Origin: Eutreptiella sp. 'Long Island Sound 2002'
Lineage: Eukaryota; Euglenozoa; Euglenophyceae; Eutreptiales; Eutreptiaceae
Assembly: GCA_964036045.1 (NCBI GenBank)
Contig: OZ038392.1
Span: forward strand, 28,097,755-28,161,754
Reading direction: 5' to 3'
DNA: 64,000 bases
The notes beneath the pieces are model-generated. The model saw only the letters and a list, made by a program, of their open reading frames with translations, did no database searches and was not told where the DNA came from. Below are positions 21,914 through 33,557 of this stretch, in pieces. The stretch's first letter is position 1. Each line of letters starts with the position of its first letter. The position numbers and the translations under genes are program-made.

Positions 21914-24905
21914 TGGTAGCAGAGGAAATCATGACTCTGCTTCTGGAATCTCCACGGACACCCTTAGATCATCGGACTTTAGCGGGGCTATCACTCGTAC
22001 TGGGTCACTGCGTGTTCCCCCTGAGGTTACATTCGTGGCATCTCCCCAGCAAACCGAAGATCACCCTTCCGAATGTCCTTACTGTGGCCATAGGCATTGG
22101 CCTGGAGTTCATACTTGTGCTGATTGTTGCGTGAACGCCCCACCCAACCTTAAACCCGGTCGAGAATCTCCCTCCTCGAGTGAACCTGGTGCCAGCTCTC
22201 ACGCTTTGTCTGATCTTGAAGACAGCAGCAGCGAAGGAGAGCAGTCTGACCCTGGAATTAGTGGTGATTACTGGGAAAACCACATCCAGGAAATCTGGAA
22301 TCAGGAGTTCCTGAACCGCCAGAATTGGCTACTGGCGGAGGCGAGCTATCGAGGCCGCCTGAGGGACTGGTTCAGGGCGTCGTGCCAGTTCATCAGGGAG
22401 AGCGGCCGCCTGAGATTTGACGCCACATTGCAGGAACAAGAGGACTGGGAAGAGCTGATGGAGGAGTTCGACCACCAGGCTGCCGTGATGGTGCGGATGG
22501 CCATCATTGCCGAGGAGAGACGCCAGAATGTGCATCTGCACGCTGGTCCGTCGGGCGCCTGGGGTCCGAACGACGAAGAGGTCGACGAAATGAGGTGTGA
22601 TTCGACACATTCTCACCTCTCCAGGGAGCAACTGTCCAAGCTTCCCAACTCCAACTCAAGTGTTGATACTCGGGTTGATGAAGTGAGAAGCAAAGGAAAA
22701 GGTACGAGATGCCCATCCTGTGGCGAGTGTGCCAAGGACTGCTCCTGTCGACGCCAGATTTCGTCGCTGGAAGACAGGGTGAAAGAGCTGAAGAAGGCCG
22801 CCAAGGAGAAAAAGAGGGATGACGACAGCAAGTGGAAGGAGATGGAGCAGAAGCTGGAGAAGCTGACCAATCTGGTACAAAATCTGAGCACTACCGGGCT
22901 CACTGGACCAGCGCCTACAATGGCAAGCCACCCAGCACCTACCTCCTCAGCTGCACCTTCATCCACGCCTTACGGCGTTCCACATTCTCCGGCACCCCCA
23001 GCTTTTACTGCTTCACACCCAGCTTTTACTGGAATTTCTGGTATCCCCCCTACTGGAATTACAAGTCCCATTGGGTTTAATCTGGGTACCGAAGGAGGAG
23101 AATCTTCGTCCGGAAGGTCTGTACTGTCGGTAAGTACTGTTGGTGATATTGATGGAAAGGCAAAGACCACCGTGAAGGAGAGATCAATGGCCTTGAAGAA
23201 GAAGGACCGACAGCAGAAGGAAAACGAGGCCAAATTGAAGGAAAAGCAGAAGAAATTGAAAGAGATGAGGCTGCATCAAGCACAACCAACGCCGTTCGTG
23301 CAGCCTACTGTGGACCAGGCGTTGTTGGCGGCCGCAATTGCACAAGCACAGGCAATGGGAGGCGCCGCTGTCAACCCGGTTTTTGTCAATCCGGTTGGCA
23401 CATCCACAGGTTTCAACCTGAACCACCTCCTCAACCCTTTGCACATGAGGCTTAGAGGCTCGGTGATGAAGCAGCCTAAGTGCTCAGGACACCCAAATTA
23501 CTGGGCGTCCTTCGAGAGGCAGTTCATGGTCTGGCTGCAGACGGAGAAACTGGACAAGGAACTCTGGATTCTCGGGTTGATGGACTCTTTGACTGGCAAA
23601 CTCAGAGAAAGTACATATAATCTTTATGTGGAAAGGCAGAATCAAGGAGATCCCCTGACTTATGAAGAGTTGTATCGAAGTCTCAAGAAGAAAGGCTCTC
23701 GACTTCCTGAAGATCATTACAGGAACCGTCTTGAGAACTTCAGGGCGATCAAGAAATTGTTTCTTGAAGAGATCCAAATAGCAAGGCAAGATTGGGAGTT
23801 TTTGGTACAAGAGGCGGAGAACTCGGGAGAAGGACTTTCTGAAGGCGAGATGAAGAAGATCCTCCTGAGCAAGCTCACGCCAGAGACCAAGCAGAAGATC
23901 AGGGACTCTCAGGCGGACCAAAAAGTCCTGGGCAACTGGGTTGAAGTCCGAGGATTGCCAGAGACTATGGGAAAAATGGCAGTTCGTGAGTTGCTACACT
24001 CTATCAGTGCTACTGGATTGAAAGACATCACTATTCGTGAGGGCAGATGGAGAGTTGGTTTCCATGATTCTGAACAGTCGGAGTTTTTCTGTAGCATGGT
24101 GGATGGAAAAGTGAAGTATAAGGGGACAGTTTTGAAGGTGCGGCCGTGGATCTTCTCGTATGGAGTCGAGCAGATCTGGGACCAACTTGAAAAGTATGCA
24201 AACTTAGAACGCCAGAAGTCACAGGATGCACAAGGCTTCGGAGGCAAGGTCAGTGCCGTTGGTGAGAAGGGATGCTCCGTGTGCATTGCCCTTGGAAAGG
24301 AAGGTCGAGCGGCGACTCACACGACCGCAGATCACAGGTGGACGCCCTCAGATCTCAAGACAATTCAGTCCAAAATGGATGGAAAGGGAAATTCTCCCAA
24401 AAATCCCCAGCAGGATGGAGCACGAGATGCTGACCAGCATGGAAGGGGAAAGGGTAAAGGGCAGTCCAAAGGAAAGAACAGAGATTGGACACCAAAAGAT
24501 TACTCGCAGCAAGGCGGAGATCCAAGCGGCTCAAGATGGACCGATGCTGATGGAAAATCTGGTGGAAAGTCTGGCGAAAAGAGTGGAAAGGGACAAGGAA
24601 AGTCCGGGAATCAAGATGATTCCAAGGTGAATGGCAACCCCCTGTATACGGAGACGCCAGCAAACAAGACCTTCGGCAACAACAAGGATACTGGAGGTCG
24701 AGGCAAGGGCAGATCCAACGAATCCAACCCCAATTCCAACACCTCCAACAACAAAGGCCAAGGAGGTAAGAAAGGTGGTGGTGGAAAGTCATTTAGTGGT
24801 CGTGGACGTGGAAAAGGAGTCAATGCCGTTGAAGCAGGAGAAGAATGGGTTGACGAAGGACAAGTACAGGACGTGCAGCCGAACGTCGAAGAAGAATGGC
24901 AATAG
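21732..24905 (+). CDS. gag: Gag polyprotein of element C
   Basis: 1057 residues, intact from ATG 21732 in the LTR to UAG at 24903. Residues 60-64 (HGSRG) are encoded across the PBS. It has a Cys-rich ribbon-like cluster (CPYCGHRHW...CADCC, about residue 118) and a second Cys cluster CPSCGECAKDCSC (about residue 328), directly followed by a coiled coil of about 50 residues. Then come a Pro/Ser/Thr-rich stretch and a capsid-like section from about residue 580 (KQPKCSGHPNYWASFERQF, GSRLPEDHYRNRL). A CX2CX11HX4H motif (CSVC...H...H) near residue 845 replaces the usual CCHC knuckle. The tail is Gly/Lys-rich. The protein would assemble the particle and bind RNA. Confidence 0.85.
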   Translation: MEFNGLTSASHMSLPEAGYGSEEGQLGSEISGAVSGVTTPGASRLQGSQLQERSATMQRLHGSRGNHDSASGISTDTLRSSDFSGAITRTGSLRVPPEVTFVASPQQTEDHPSECPYCGHRHWPGVHTCADCCVNAPPNLKPGRESPSSSEPGASSHALSDLEDSSSEGEQSDPGISGDYWENHIQEIWNQEFLNRQNWLLAEASYRGRLRDWFRASCQFIRESGRLRFDATLQEQEDWEELMEEFDHQAAVMVRMAIIAEERRQNVHLHAGPSGAWGPNDEEVDEMRCDSTHSHLSREQLSKLPNSNSSVDTRVDEVRSKGKGTRCPSCGECAKDCSCRRQISSLEDRVKELKKAAKEKKRDDDSKWKEMEQKLEKLTNLVQNLSTTGLTGPAPTMASHPAPTSSAAPSSTPYGVPHSPAPPAFTASHPAFTGISGIPPTGITSPIGFNLGTEGGESSSGRSVLSVSTVGDIDGKAKTTVKERSMALKKKDRQQKENEAKLKEKQKKLKEMRLHQAQPTPFVQPTVDQALLAAAIAQAQAMGGAAVNPVFVNPVGTSTGFNLNHLLNPLHMRLRGSVMKQPKCSGHPNYWASFERQFMVWLQTEKLDKELWILGLMDSLTGKLRESTYNLYVERQNQGDPLTYEELYRSLKKKGSRLPEDHYRNRLENFRAIKKLFLEEIQIARQDWEFLVQEAENSGEGLSEGEMKKILLSKLTPETKQKIRDSQADQKVLGNWVEVRGLPETMGKMAVRELLHSISATGLKDITIREGRWRVGFHDSEQSEFFCSMVDGKVKYKGTVLKVRPWIFSYGVEQIWDQLEKYANLERQKSQDAQGFGGKVSAVGEKGCSVCIALGKEGRAATHTTADHRWTPSDLKTIQSKMDGKGNSPKNPQQDGARDADQHGRGKGKGQSKGKNRDWTPKDYSQQGGDPSGSRWTDADGKSGGKSGEKSGKGQGKSGNQDDSKVNGNPLYTETPANKTFGNNKDTGGRGKGRSNESNPNSNTSNNKGQGGKKGGGGKSFSGRGRGKGVNAVEAGEEWVDEGQVQDVQPNVEEEWQ
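21914..21925 (+). other. Primer-binding site of element C inside the gag frame
   Basis: tggtagcagagg starts the base after the LTR and matches an initiator-Met-type tRNA 3' end. It is translated in gag as GSRG. Confidence 0.88.
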
Positions 24906-24977
24906 GGAAGCCAACTTGACCCAGATCCCAACACTGGGGTTGAGTGGCAGGAAACAAAGCCCATCTGGGTAGTTGGG
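24903..24977 (+). promoter_or_regulatory. Predicted gag-pol readthrough site with pseudoknot, element C
   Basis: UAG (24903-24905) is followed by an 8-nt spacer GGAAGCCA. Then comes an 11-bp stem (24914-24924 with 24934-24945, one bulged G, two wobble pairs) closing a 9-nt loop. Loop bases CCCAAC (24927-24932) can pair with GUUGGG at 24972-24977, giving an H-type pseudoknot. Spacer length and layout resemble the murine leukaemia virus readthrough signal. The frame stays open through pol. The folding was done by hand. Confidence 0.65.
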
Positions 24978-25076
24978 GCGGTGGATGGACGCTGCTGGGA
25001 TCGTCTGGCGCGTTCCTCTGGCCTCCTGTACCCTGCCTGGGTCCTCAGCGCTGTCCGGCGAGGCAAGCAGCGCCAG
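24906..25076 (+). pseudogene. pol: Pol start of element C, cut by element F
   Basis: 57 codons in the gag frame directly after the UAG, with no ATG start and no stop. The frame continues at 37980 after element F and one target-duplication copy (ccag) are removed. It encodes the linker before the protease. Confidence 0.75.
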
Positions 25077-25420
25077 TGAAACCAGACCGGGTGGTCAGGA
25101 GCAGAGGTCGCAGTGGCATGGGCAGCAACATTGCTTGGCACCGAAGACATCACGATAGTGTTGACTGAATAGTATCCTGCAAACAGATATGGTACACATA
25201 GCCAATGAAATACCTGATATGCACATATGAGAAATCCACCCTATCATCCAGTAATTGATATAACTACTAAACATCCAAGAATGCCATATCCATCCCACAT
25301 CCTATGTTCCTAACAAGGAAATGGAATATGATATACCCTATCCCACATATATCCCATATATAGGGCCATATAATGCTCCCTTAGGGGTAAAATGCCAGGG
25401 TAGGGTTGTGACCTGCTTCA
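25077..25420 (-). repeat. 3' LTR of element F
   Basis: 344 bp, minus-strand ends tgaagcaggt...ctggtttca. It matches 37632-37975 except for one base (c versus a in the tatataggg[c/a]... stretch). It carries the gag ATG at 25150. Read outwards, that ATG opens a frame into the antisense of element C gag down to 24611. Confidence 0.95.
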
Positions 25421-25435
25421 CCCCCCCACTTAAAA
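25421..25435 (-). other. Polypurine tract of element F
   Basis: Minus-strand ttttaagtggggggg abuts the 3' LTR, as expected for the plus-strand primer. Confidence 0.85.
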
Positions 25436-28400
25436 CGACTGCCAAGGGCAGGAAGTACATGCCCAAGAGGAACGTAGCAGTCACAAACAGCAGCAAATCA
25501 CAGGTTAGCAGATTCCCTCTCATAGGGATTCGAACCCACGCATGCAGTCTCAGAGCCGGCCGCACCGCCGCTGAAGTAGCTCCGATCGGTGGGAATCGAA
25601 CCACCGCCAAAATACACAAATTGACAAACGGGATCCCGCAGGCCCCGCAATAAGTAGTAGGCGAAATCGCGAGCTGCGGCGCGTAGAGTCTGGTCCCTGC
25701 GTGTCGCATGAGGCATGTGGGGTCCAGCAGGTAAGGGCAGGTAGTTTTTCAAAGAATTAAAACTAAAGGCAAAGTGAAATCACACTTTTAAACAAAACTG
25801 AAGGTAATGGTACATGCGAAGCGGCGCGACGCGAAAGCGCAAAAATTTCACATGTTGAAAAAGAAAAACTGCCAGGAGTATTGACGGGAATGTCCAACAG
25901 TAACGTAGGACTGTGCCTGCACAAGGGAGCACGTGGGGAAACAACGATAGAGGTCAGGGATGCATGACTGACTTGTGCTCGCCACTGTCTTGTGCATGCT
26001 TAGGCCACTTAACAAACACGGCCACGATGGCCCACCGTGCGCGCGGTAGCTCACTAATTAGAGGAAAGAGGTCACGATGGCCTCAGGGTAAAAGAGCCGC
26101 TTAAAACACTAGGCACAAAGATAAACACGGGTACGATGCCCACACCTTGCACCCACGTGCTTTAGATCGTTTATGAGGGCTTGATGTGCTTGATGTTCTT
26201 GATGTGCTTGCCCGTAACGCTTGCAGTAATGAGTGAGCTCTTGCTTGTAAGATGTAAACTTGCTTGAATACTTGCTTGTAAAAGACCGAGACAAGGCCTA
26301 GCCAAAGGCCCACTTGTAAACTGACCCGCCACAAACAAACAAAAAAAAAATGAAATCAAGGCCGGTGTGCCTTTCAGAATGTGGGAAAGCCACGGTTGTG
26401 GCTCATGTGATGGTGGGCACGGCTCAGCCAAGGGTCGTGTCCACGTCTTCGATTAAATTTAGCATGTGTGTCACACGTGATGCACCACTTAGAGGGTAAA
26501 GGAGGAGGTACGGAGATCGGATGAGGGTGTGAGTAGACACACTTAAATAGACAAACCTCATAACCATGTAATAATAACCTGACCTCACTGCTAACCCCTC
26601 ACCTAGGAGCCATACTACGTATATATATCATATATACACATAATAGAGCGATGCACACCGACAAACACAAGACACACTTGTGCGCGCACACCCATTGGCA
26701 GGGCCCGGGGGCACACACTCGCCCGGAGGGCATCACAGAGTGTGGGTCTCGCGGTGGCGGCCTTGGGGCACGTGATGGGGGCACTCCACACATACGGCAC
26801 GTGCAAGAGTCTCCACAAACTACTCACGTACACACAACAAACAGTAAGCATATCCACAATAGAACACGTGTATAGATACGCCACCTTGTTGCTTGGTGTT
26901 CGTGTGTGTCTTGGGGGCGTGCGTATAAACACTTAGGTTAGCTTGCGTGTTACCTTTGTCGGTGGGTGTGCAACCGGCGGGCCGTAGCGCAGGGGGTCAC
27001 CTCCAGGTCGCAAATTGGGGAGGTCGCCCGTACGGTCCCGCTGGTGAATCAGCCCACCCTACTCCCCGGGGGCACGATTGACACGCCCCGAAGGAGTTTT
27101 ACTCCCCCAACCCCTCTACACCGTGTATGACGGATTCATGTTTACACCTCCGTGTGTAAACTTGGGCCGGTGTACACGGCTACAAAACCCCAAAGGTAGG
27201 TGTCAACCTAGGTCTTGCTTGTTCGGGGGGCGGGTGATAACCAACGTAATAGGCAACCATATAATCCCGTAACTAAAATAATGGCATGCGCACACACACG
27301 CTACCATTGGCCACGGGCACACCCGGTTTTGGTGTGTCTCGGACAGAGAGACTCGTGTGTGTTGTGGAAATCCAAGTCCACGCACGGGTCTCTATAAAGA
27401 AAAATGCCACGCCCATATCCCAACCCGTTTGGCTGGGTGTTGGGATAGAGGACCCCTCGGGTGTTGTGGAAATCCAAGTCCACTCGTGGGGAACTCTAGA
27501 GAAAACATTAATATACATATTCTCTCATAAACATATGCATGTGCACACTCGCCCTTGTCATCATATTGTTTGTTCCCTCTCGTTGCAGGCAGGATTTCCC
27601 CCGAGAAATTCATCAAGGACATGAAGAGCACACCCAGCCAGCATGCGGCCCCATGCAATGGCAATGGAGGGTACCCACTCCCAACCCGGGCACGCATAGC
27701 GACCGGGGACAAATACCCAGGCGGCGCCATCCGCAACGCCATAGCCTTTGAAGACCCCACCCACTCAAGGAGTGACGGGGCAAAGGCACCCAATGCAATT
27801 CATATTAGAATACTTGTATTGTAGAGGACGACCCCTCCCTCTAGGCTTAAGTCCTCGCCGTATGTAGTGGCAATTTTGCACGCCACGAAATTTTTTCCAC
27901 GTAATGTGAGCCACACGAGTACTTCGTACCTTGTATACCTACCCTCGTGTGGACAAGGGCAAATCGGTGGAAAACCATCACGCCCAACACAAAAGGGAAA
28001 ATGGGTTGTACCCGCCAACCCAACGAAGTTTTCAAGCCTTCGCCATTTTGAGCAAATGATTTAGCTCGTTGGCTTGGGTCACGGGTCAGGGACGGTCGTG
28101 GGGTCGTGGTTTCGGTACGGGGCGGCACTCCGAAACCTTGCAAACACCACCATGCGCACAACCCGGCAGAGTCTTCGGGAAGTGCTTGCCACGTTGTTAG
28201 CACCCTTGACAGGGGGCGTCATCGTGGGCAGGACTGACGGCAGTAGTCCTGGTGGTGGTAGGAGTGCTCCAGTAAGACCCAAGGATAGGGGTTTGAATGG
28301 CATTAAGACCCCCGAAAGAACACGTCCCACTTCCGCCCCAGGCTATATGCCACGCCACCCCACCCCAAGGACTCTCAAGCCTTTAGCGGTGAGAGAGGTA

Positions 28401-28576
28401 GACGGTGGGGTAAACCTGCGGTACCCACCGCCCTGCTCCGGTGGGGATTTTTGTAACCGAGGAGCGCGCCGTGCATGCACATCTTCTTTCCTGTCTCCCA
28501 CCGCTTCTCGCTCTCTCCTCCCTTCCCCAGACAATAATATATCCATATTGGTTAGGGTTTTCTTTTCGTGGCACGC
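25436..28576 (-). other. 3' untranslated part of element F
   Basis: 3.1 kb without a credible coding frame between the chromodomain stop and the polypurine tract. It contains two tRNA B-box-like sequences (see 25505-25605) and a 21-bp direct repeat at 27361-27381 and 27463-27483. A stretch near 26981-27070 begins tagcgcaggggg, like a tRNA A box. No other RNA gene was recognised. Confidence 0.6.
25505..25605 (-). repeat. tRNA-like sequence with two B boxes (SINE-like)
   Basis: On the minus strand, GGTTCGATTCC and about 70 nt later GGTTCGAATCC both match the polymerase III B-box consensus. Between them, CTACTTCAGCGG resembles an A box in the right position before the second. The T-stem and acceptor stem do not pair well enough for a working tRNA. 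A tRNA-derived SINE head or tRNA relic inside the element's 3' UTR is more likely. Confidence 0.4.
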
Positions 28577-31521
28577 TCATGAGAGCGGTCCACCAAGGTG
28601 GGCAAGGATGTCAACGGTTTGGGTGAGATTCTGTTTCTGCAAGTAATCTCTCCAAACTTTGTTGTAGGACGGTAAGAAGGTTTCAACGGGTTCCTCGGTA
28701 TCCCAATCTTTGGTATAACCCTCCCACCGCACCTTGAAGAGAAGTCTCTTGCGGTAAGTACGGTGACTTAATATCTTCTTGACATTATAGGTGTCCTCCT
28801 CAAACTGGGAGGGCACCCTAGCAACCTCCTCCGTGTAATTTAGAGGCACGGGGGAGCGAGGGGAGTTGACCGTTTTCATTAAACAATCAACGTGGACGTC
28901 AACTAACCTCCGTTGGTCCACTTGAATAACATAGAGGTCGTGCGCCTTCTTGGCCACAACCTCATAGGGCCCATCCCAATAGGGACAAGTCTTATCGCCA
29001 AGATTTTTGCGTTGGCGACGGACCCATACGCGGTCCCCTTTTGAGAAATTGGGGGACATCCTCCTACTCTTATTATACTTACGAGCCATTGTCTCTTGTA
29101 CTTGAATCATAGCCCTCCGTGCAAGAGCAATAAGCTCCTCACGCCGTTGGAAGTAGTGAGCGGCGTCTTGGGCCACCCCCTTAGGCTCAGCAAGAGGAGG
29201 CCCCTTAGTACGGTTGTGTTTACCAAACACAATCTCATTAGGTGTATAACCTGAAGGACCTGTAGTCTCATGCCACGCTCGTACAACGGCGGGCAAAACC
29301 TCTACCCAATTAGTTCTCTTTTTCTTCAAGGTAATGGCTTTAGCAACGGCACGCCTTAGCTGCTTGCCAGTATTTTCGGCCTTGCCATTACCTTGGTGCC
29401 TACCCGCGAGACACATAGTCGAGCGGGCACCAATCTTAGAACAAAGGGTTTGGAAATATTGGCTCACAAATTGTGGCCCACGGTCGGAGCATATTTCACG
29501 AGGGGCTCCGAACCTATCCACCCAGCGCTCCATTACCAAATGGGCCGCTCTTCTCCCCGTTAGCCCTTCATCCTTGTCTCCATGACGGGGTTTAGGAATA
29601 GGGATCGCGATGAGGTAGCCGGAAAGCCGGCATACACATAGGAGCATTCGGTCATACACCTCTCCATCGTGGGAGGTGGAAGGGTAGTGAAACACATCAA
29701 GCGCTATGGAGTCCATGGGCTCCATAGGTATAGGCATAGGGGTCATGTACCCTTGCTTGCGCTTGGTGTCATGCGTGTGAATGGCACATGAGGGACACGT
29801 TTGACATTGCAGTTCCACTGCTTTGTACAACCCCTCACCTTCCACGCCATGGTTAATTTCCTTCCAGTGTTTTTCCACACTGGAGGTAGTTAAGTGAAAT
29901 GCATCATGGTATTCGGCTACCAAACGATGCACTAGCGGCGTAGGAACACACCACCGTCCATTACGGACGAGCTTGTTATCCACCAACCTCACCCCATCTT
30001 GGAAGCTCCCATTCAAGGCATCTTGCCACATTTGTTTGTAGCGTTGACAATTTGGGTAGTGTTTAGCCCAATTTATCTCAAAAACATTGGGAGCATCCTC
30101 CCCATGTATAGGAGTTGCTTTTTTGTGGGACTTCCAAGATTTTTTTATCTTGACAATTCGCTCCAGTCTCCGAAGCTTTCTCTTTTGCTTCGTCCCCCCC
30201 CCCACTGGAGGCGAAGCCAGAGGGGGTGGATCACACGCGGGTGCCCCTTGAGCCCGAGGCGCCGCCTTAGACCTAGTAACAACGGGCGCCACAACCGCCC
30301 TAAATACAAGGGGGCGGGCGAGAAGTTCCTCCTTCTCGGCCGCCATCATGTCCCGCACATCCCCGGCCGCTTGGGCCGTTCCATGTATGGACACATCACC
30401 CAACGCCGGGTTAGCAGGGTAAGCCCAACGGGACAAGAAATCACCCACGGGGTTCACTGGCCCCGGAGTGTAAACCACATGGAGGTCGAATTTAGAGAAC
30501 AATTCATGCCAACGTGCTTGGCGTGGAGAGGGACCCCCCACGGTTTTGAGGTCCTCCGTAGCCCAATTTTCAAGGCTACGGTGGTCCGTACGGACCTCCA
30601 CGCGCTTGTTCCCCACCCAACCATGCCATTTTAAGAGCGCCGCCACTATGGCGTAGCATTCTTTCTCCCGAGGGCTCCAATTCAATTGGCTGCCTGACAA
30701 TTTGCGGGAGAAAAAGGCAAGGGGGCGTAGGGCACCATCGGGACCTTCCTGCTGTAGGGCCGCCCCCACCGCCCAATTACTAGCGTCCGGGGTGAGGACA
30801 AAGTCCTTATCCCAATCGGCTAGTTGAAGGGGAACAATATCCGTAATAGCACGCTTGAGCTTCAAAAAGGCCTCGTTAGCCGAAGCATTCCACGTTAGGC
30901 CTATCTTTTTGCCATTCTTATGCTTAGGCAAATCCTTCAACATATTAATCAAAGGGGTAGCTATGGAGGCGTAGTGTTGGACATAGCCCGAATAATAGTT
31001 GGCGAGCCCCAAGAACCCCCGGAGCTCCCGAACATTATCCGGTTTGTCCCAACGCTCAAGCGCCAACATTTTCCCTGGCGCCGGCCGACGTGTGCCATTT
31101 TCCAACACATGGCCACAAAACTCAACCGAACGAACAAAGAAATCGGTTTTGCTAACTGAAGCAACCAACTCCTCTTTTCGTAGCCTATCCAACACGGCAC
31201 GCACGTCGCGGTCGTGGTTAGCCAATAGCTCCTCCTCCGTCGCACCGGAGGAACCAATAATAATATCATCAATATATACGTCCGCACAATCCAAACCCTG
31301 CAAAACATGGTCCATGACCCGTTGAAAAATAGCGGGCCCATTCTTGATACCCATAGGCATAACACGCCATTGGTATCGCTTACCCGCCAAATTCATGGCG
31401 GTCTTAGGCCGGGATTCAGGGTGAAGGGGAATTTGATGAAACCCTTTACTCAAGTCCACAATAGTGAAAATCTTGTGTTTGGATTGATTTTCCAACATGT
31501 TTTCTATGAGGGGGGGGGGGG
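28577..31521 (-). CDS. pol: RT (rest), RNase H, integrase and chromodomain of element F
   Basis: The frame is open from the 12-base C run (31521-31510, minus strand) to 28577. It carries RT (IVDLSKGFHQIPL, catalytic YIDDIIIGS), RNase H (TPDASNWAVGAAL, TDHRSLENW, LSRWAYP), integrase zinc region (HDAFH...CQTC), core with Asp in ALDVF, Asp in CSDRGPQF and Glu in GKAENTG, and a chromodomain at the end (YNVKKILSHRTYRKR, VRWEGYT). The apparent upstream extension to 31654 is the other frame of the RT start and is not real. Apart from the shift at the C run, this part looks functional. Confidence 0.9.
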
Positions 31522-33554
31522 TGTGCGTCGGGCAAGGTAGCCTCATTAAGTTGGCGGTAGTCCACCACGAGGCGCCATTTTCCTTTCTCTTTCTTGGGCA
31601 CAACGAAACCGTTGGACGCCCATTCGGAGGCAGGGCACAGCTCAATCCAGCCACGAGCCAAAAAGTCCTCCACTATTTCTTGCTCCGCCGCGGCACGCTC
31701 CCCGACCAACCGTATAGGTTTTACGGACTTGGGTTTGGCGTTCGGGTATAGGTCAAGTTTAGCAAACCCCAACCGCTCCGTACCACGGACCTTAGGGTGT
31801 TCCTGGTCCGGACGGAGACGAACCTCCCCACTAAAAACATCCCGCTCGTAGTCCGCGAGAATGCGTTTCCTCATGAGCTCCACCTCCGGAGACACAATAG
31901 GCTCTTGGGTGGTGACAACGCCACCCACACGAGAAGCCGCCAACAATCGTGTGGCGCCTTTACGTTTTCGGTAACGTTTAACGGTAGTGGCCCCCCCACC
32001 CAATAACTCTCGTTCAATTTTCGCAATGCGTGAACGCACGCATTCTTGCGCCTCCAAATCTTCGGGGGTAGGATCAAGAGTAACGGGTGCGAGGAGTTTT
32101 TTATGGGTCGCCTGATACGTGAGGGTGCGCACCGAAGCCAAATGGTTAGGCACCCTTTCATCCTCCGACTCTTCCTCCGAGGTCATGCCCGGCTCGCCAT
32201 CCGTGTCGGGGTTAGAGACGGCCGGTGCCAAAACGGAGGCCACATGACATTTAGTGGCCGCCAAATTTTCCTCCGCAATACCACCGTCCACGTATAGCAC
32301 CACCGTGGACCAACCCCGTTGAGGAAGGGGCGTGAGGTGGTCATTCTGATAGAGACAGGCTTTAGTCTCTGGCCCAGGAAGGTGGTACCCTTGCAAAGTA
32401 ATTTCCATAAGGGGTTTCCACCACTCCCTGTGTGTCCACTTCGGCCCTACGACGATGGCTCGTAGTTTTTCTTGCCGAATTTTCCGAACACAATCGGAAA
32501 ACCGATGATAGGGAGGGCACATCCAATATAATTTGGAGGGGTCCGCGGGAGTGGAAAAGAAATCTTCAAGCGGCGAAACCCAACGGGTAGCCTGAGCCAT
32601 ACCCGGGACCCTATTGAAGGCGTCCACGTCGGGGTTTTTGCCAAATTGTTTTTTGACACGTGCGGCCCAATATGGCGTGAGGCCATAGTCAGACTGGGTC
32701 CACATGGACCCATCACGCCGCGTAGGTAGAACATCACGGGCAAGGGCTTCGGGAGCAAATTCAACGAGCTCCAAAGCGCAAGCCCGGTCCTGTACGGGGG
32801 CCACGGAGGAAGCGGTCAAGGCATAGGATATGTGTTTCTCGGCCTCAACACGGTTAGGCGGTTCGCCACCAGGGGGCGTAACCACAATGGCCGGGGCAGG
32901 GTGCGTAGGAGCGACCGCCCCAATGACTGGAACGGTTAGGCCCCACACGGACTGACGTGACACCTTACCATGAATGGGTTTCACCAAAAATGGTTTGCCG
33001 GTTCGTGGAGCCTCACGGAAGTCCTCAATCCAAAAACGGGAGTGCACTGGATGGTGAGAGTACAAACAATTGAAACGGGCAAAATGGCTCACACAATGTT
33101 CGTAACCCCATGGGTGCCCCAAAACCATATCCCAAGGTAAATTCGGGACAAGGTACGGGGACACGCCATACTGGGCAACACGAGGAAGTGAAACACTACC
33201 ATCCACAACCCCCGTAAATTGAATTTTGACGTCTATTTGCTCGTCCCCCCCTGGCAAAGGCGTCTCATTATCTGCTTGGAGTAGGCGCCTCCGTTGGGGG
33301 GATTCATATTTTTCGGAGAGTTGGTCTCCAAAAACATTGGGGTTGGCCAAAGCGACCGCTTGGCACCCAAAATCCACCAAAACACGGAGGGCCTTGCGTT
33401 CTCCATTGGGCAAAACAACCTGAACGGAAAGTTCGGTTTGAATCTCACTAGTCACTATATGCCCCTTCATGACTCTCGATGGAACGAGAGCCACGGTAGT
33501 GTCACAGGGGTGCCCGAGGTTTTCTTCTTTCGAAGGGGGCGCCTCTGGGCACCT
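31510..33554 (-). CDS. pol: Protease, Dam-like domain and RT start of element F
   Basis: Continues the capsid gag frame after UAG 33557-33555, with no nearby ATG. The protease has LVDFGCQAVAL, where DFG replaces the usual DTG, DSG or DNG, and later WDMVLGHPWGY. The Dam-like domain at about 32690-32300 has DVDAFNRV, then YWMCPPYHRF with CPPY at 32519-32508 in place of NPPF, then AIVVGPKW. RT begins with WRLVVDYRQLNEATLPDAH. At the C run the frame is lost, and the rest of RT follows in the next frame. A one-base length change in the run explains it. A sequencing error there cannot be excluded. Confidence 0.85.
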
Positions 33555-33557
33555 CTA
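33509..33557 (-). promoter_or_regulatory. Predicted gag-pol readthrough site of element F
   Basis: UAG (33557-33555) is followed by A, then GGUGCCC-A-GAGG, which pairs with CCUC-GGGCACC (33519-33509), an 11-bp stem with one bulged A. Inside the loop CUUC-GAAA-GAAG can form a small hairpin. The context UAGAGGUGCC fits the family motif. The pol frame is open through the stop. Confidence 0.6.

Noticed and set aside
25505-25605. Candidate true tRNA gene
   Set aside because: B boxes are perfect, but the T-arm and acceptor stems do not pair and no clean anticodon arm can be drawn. Kept only as tRNA-like.
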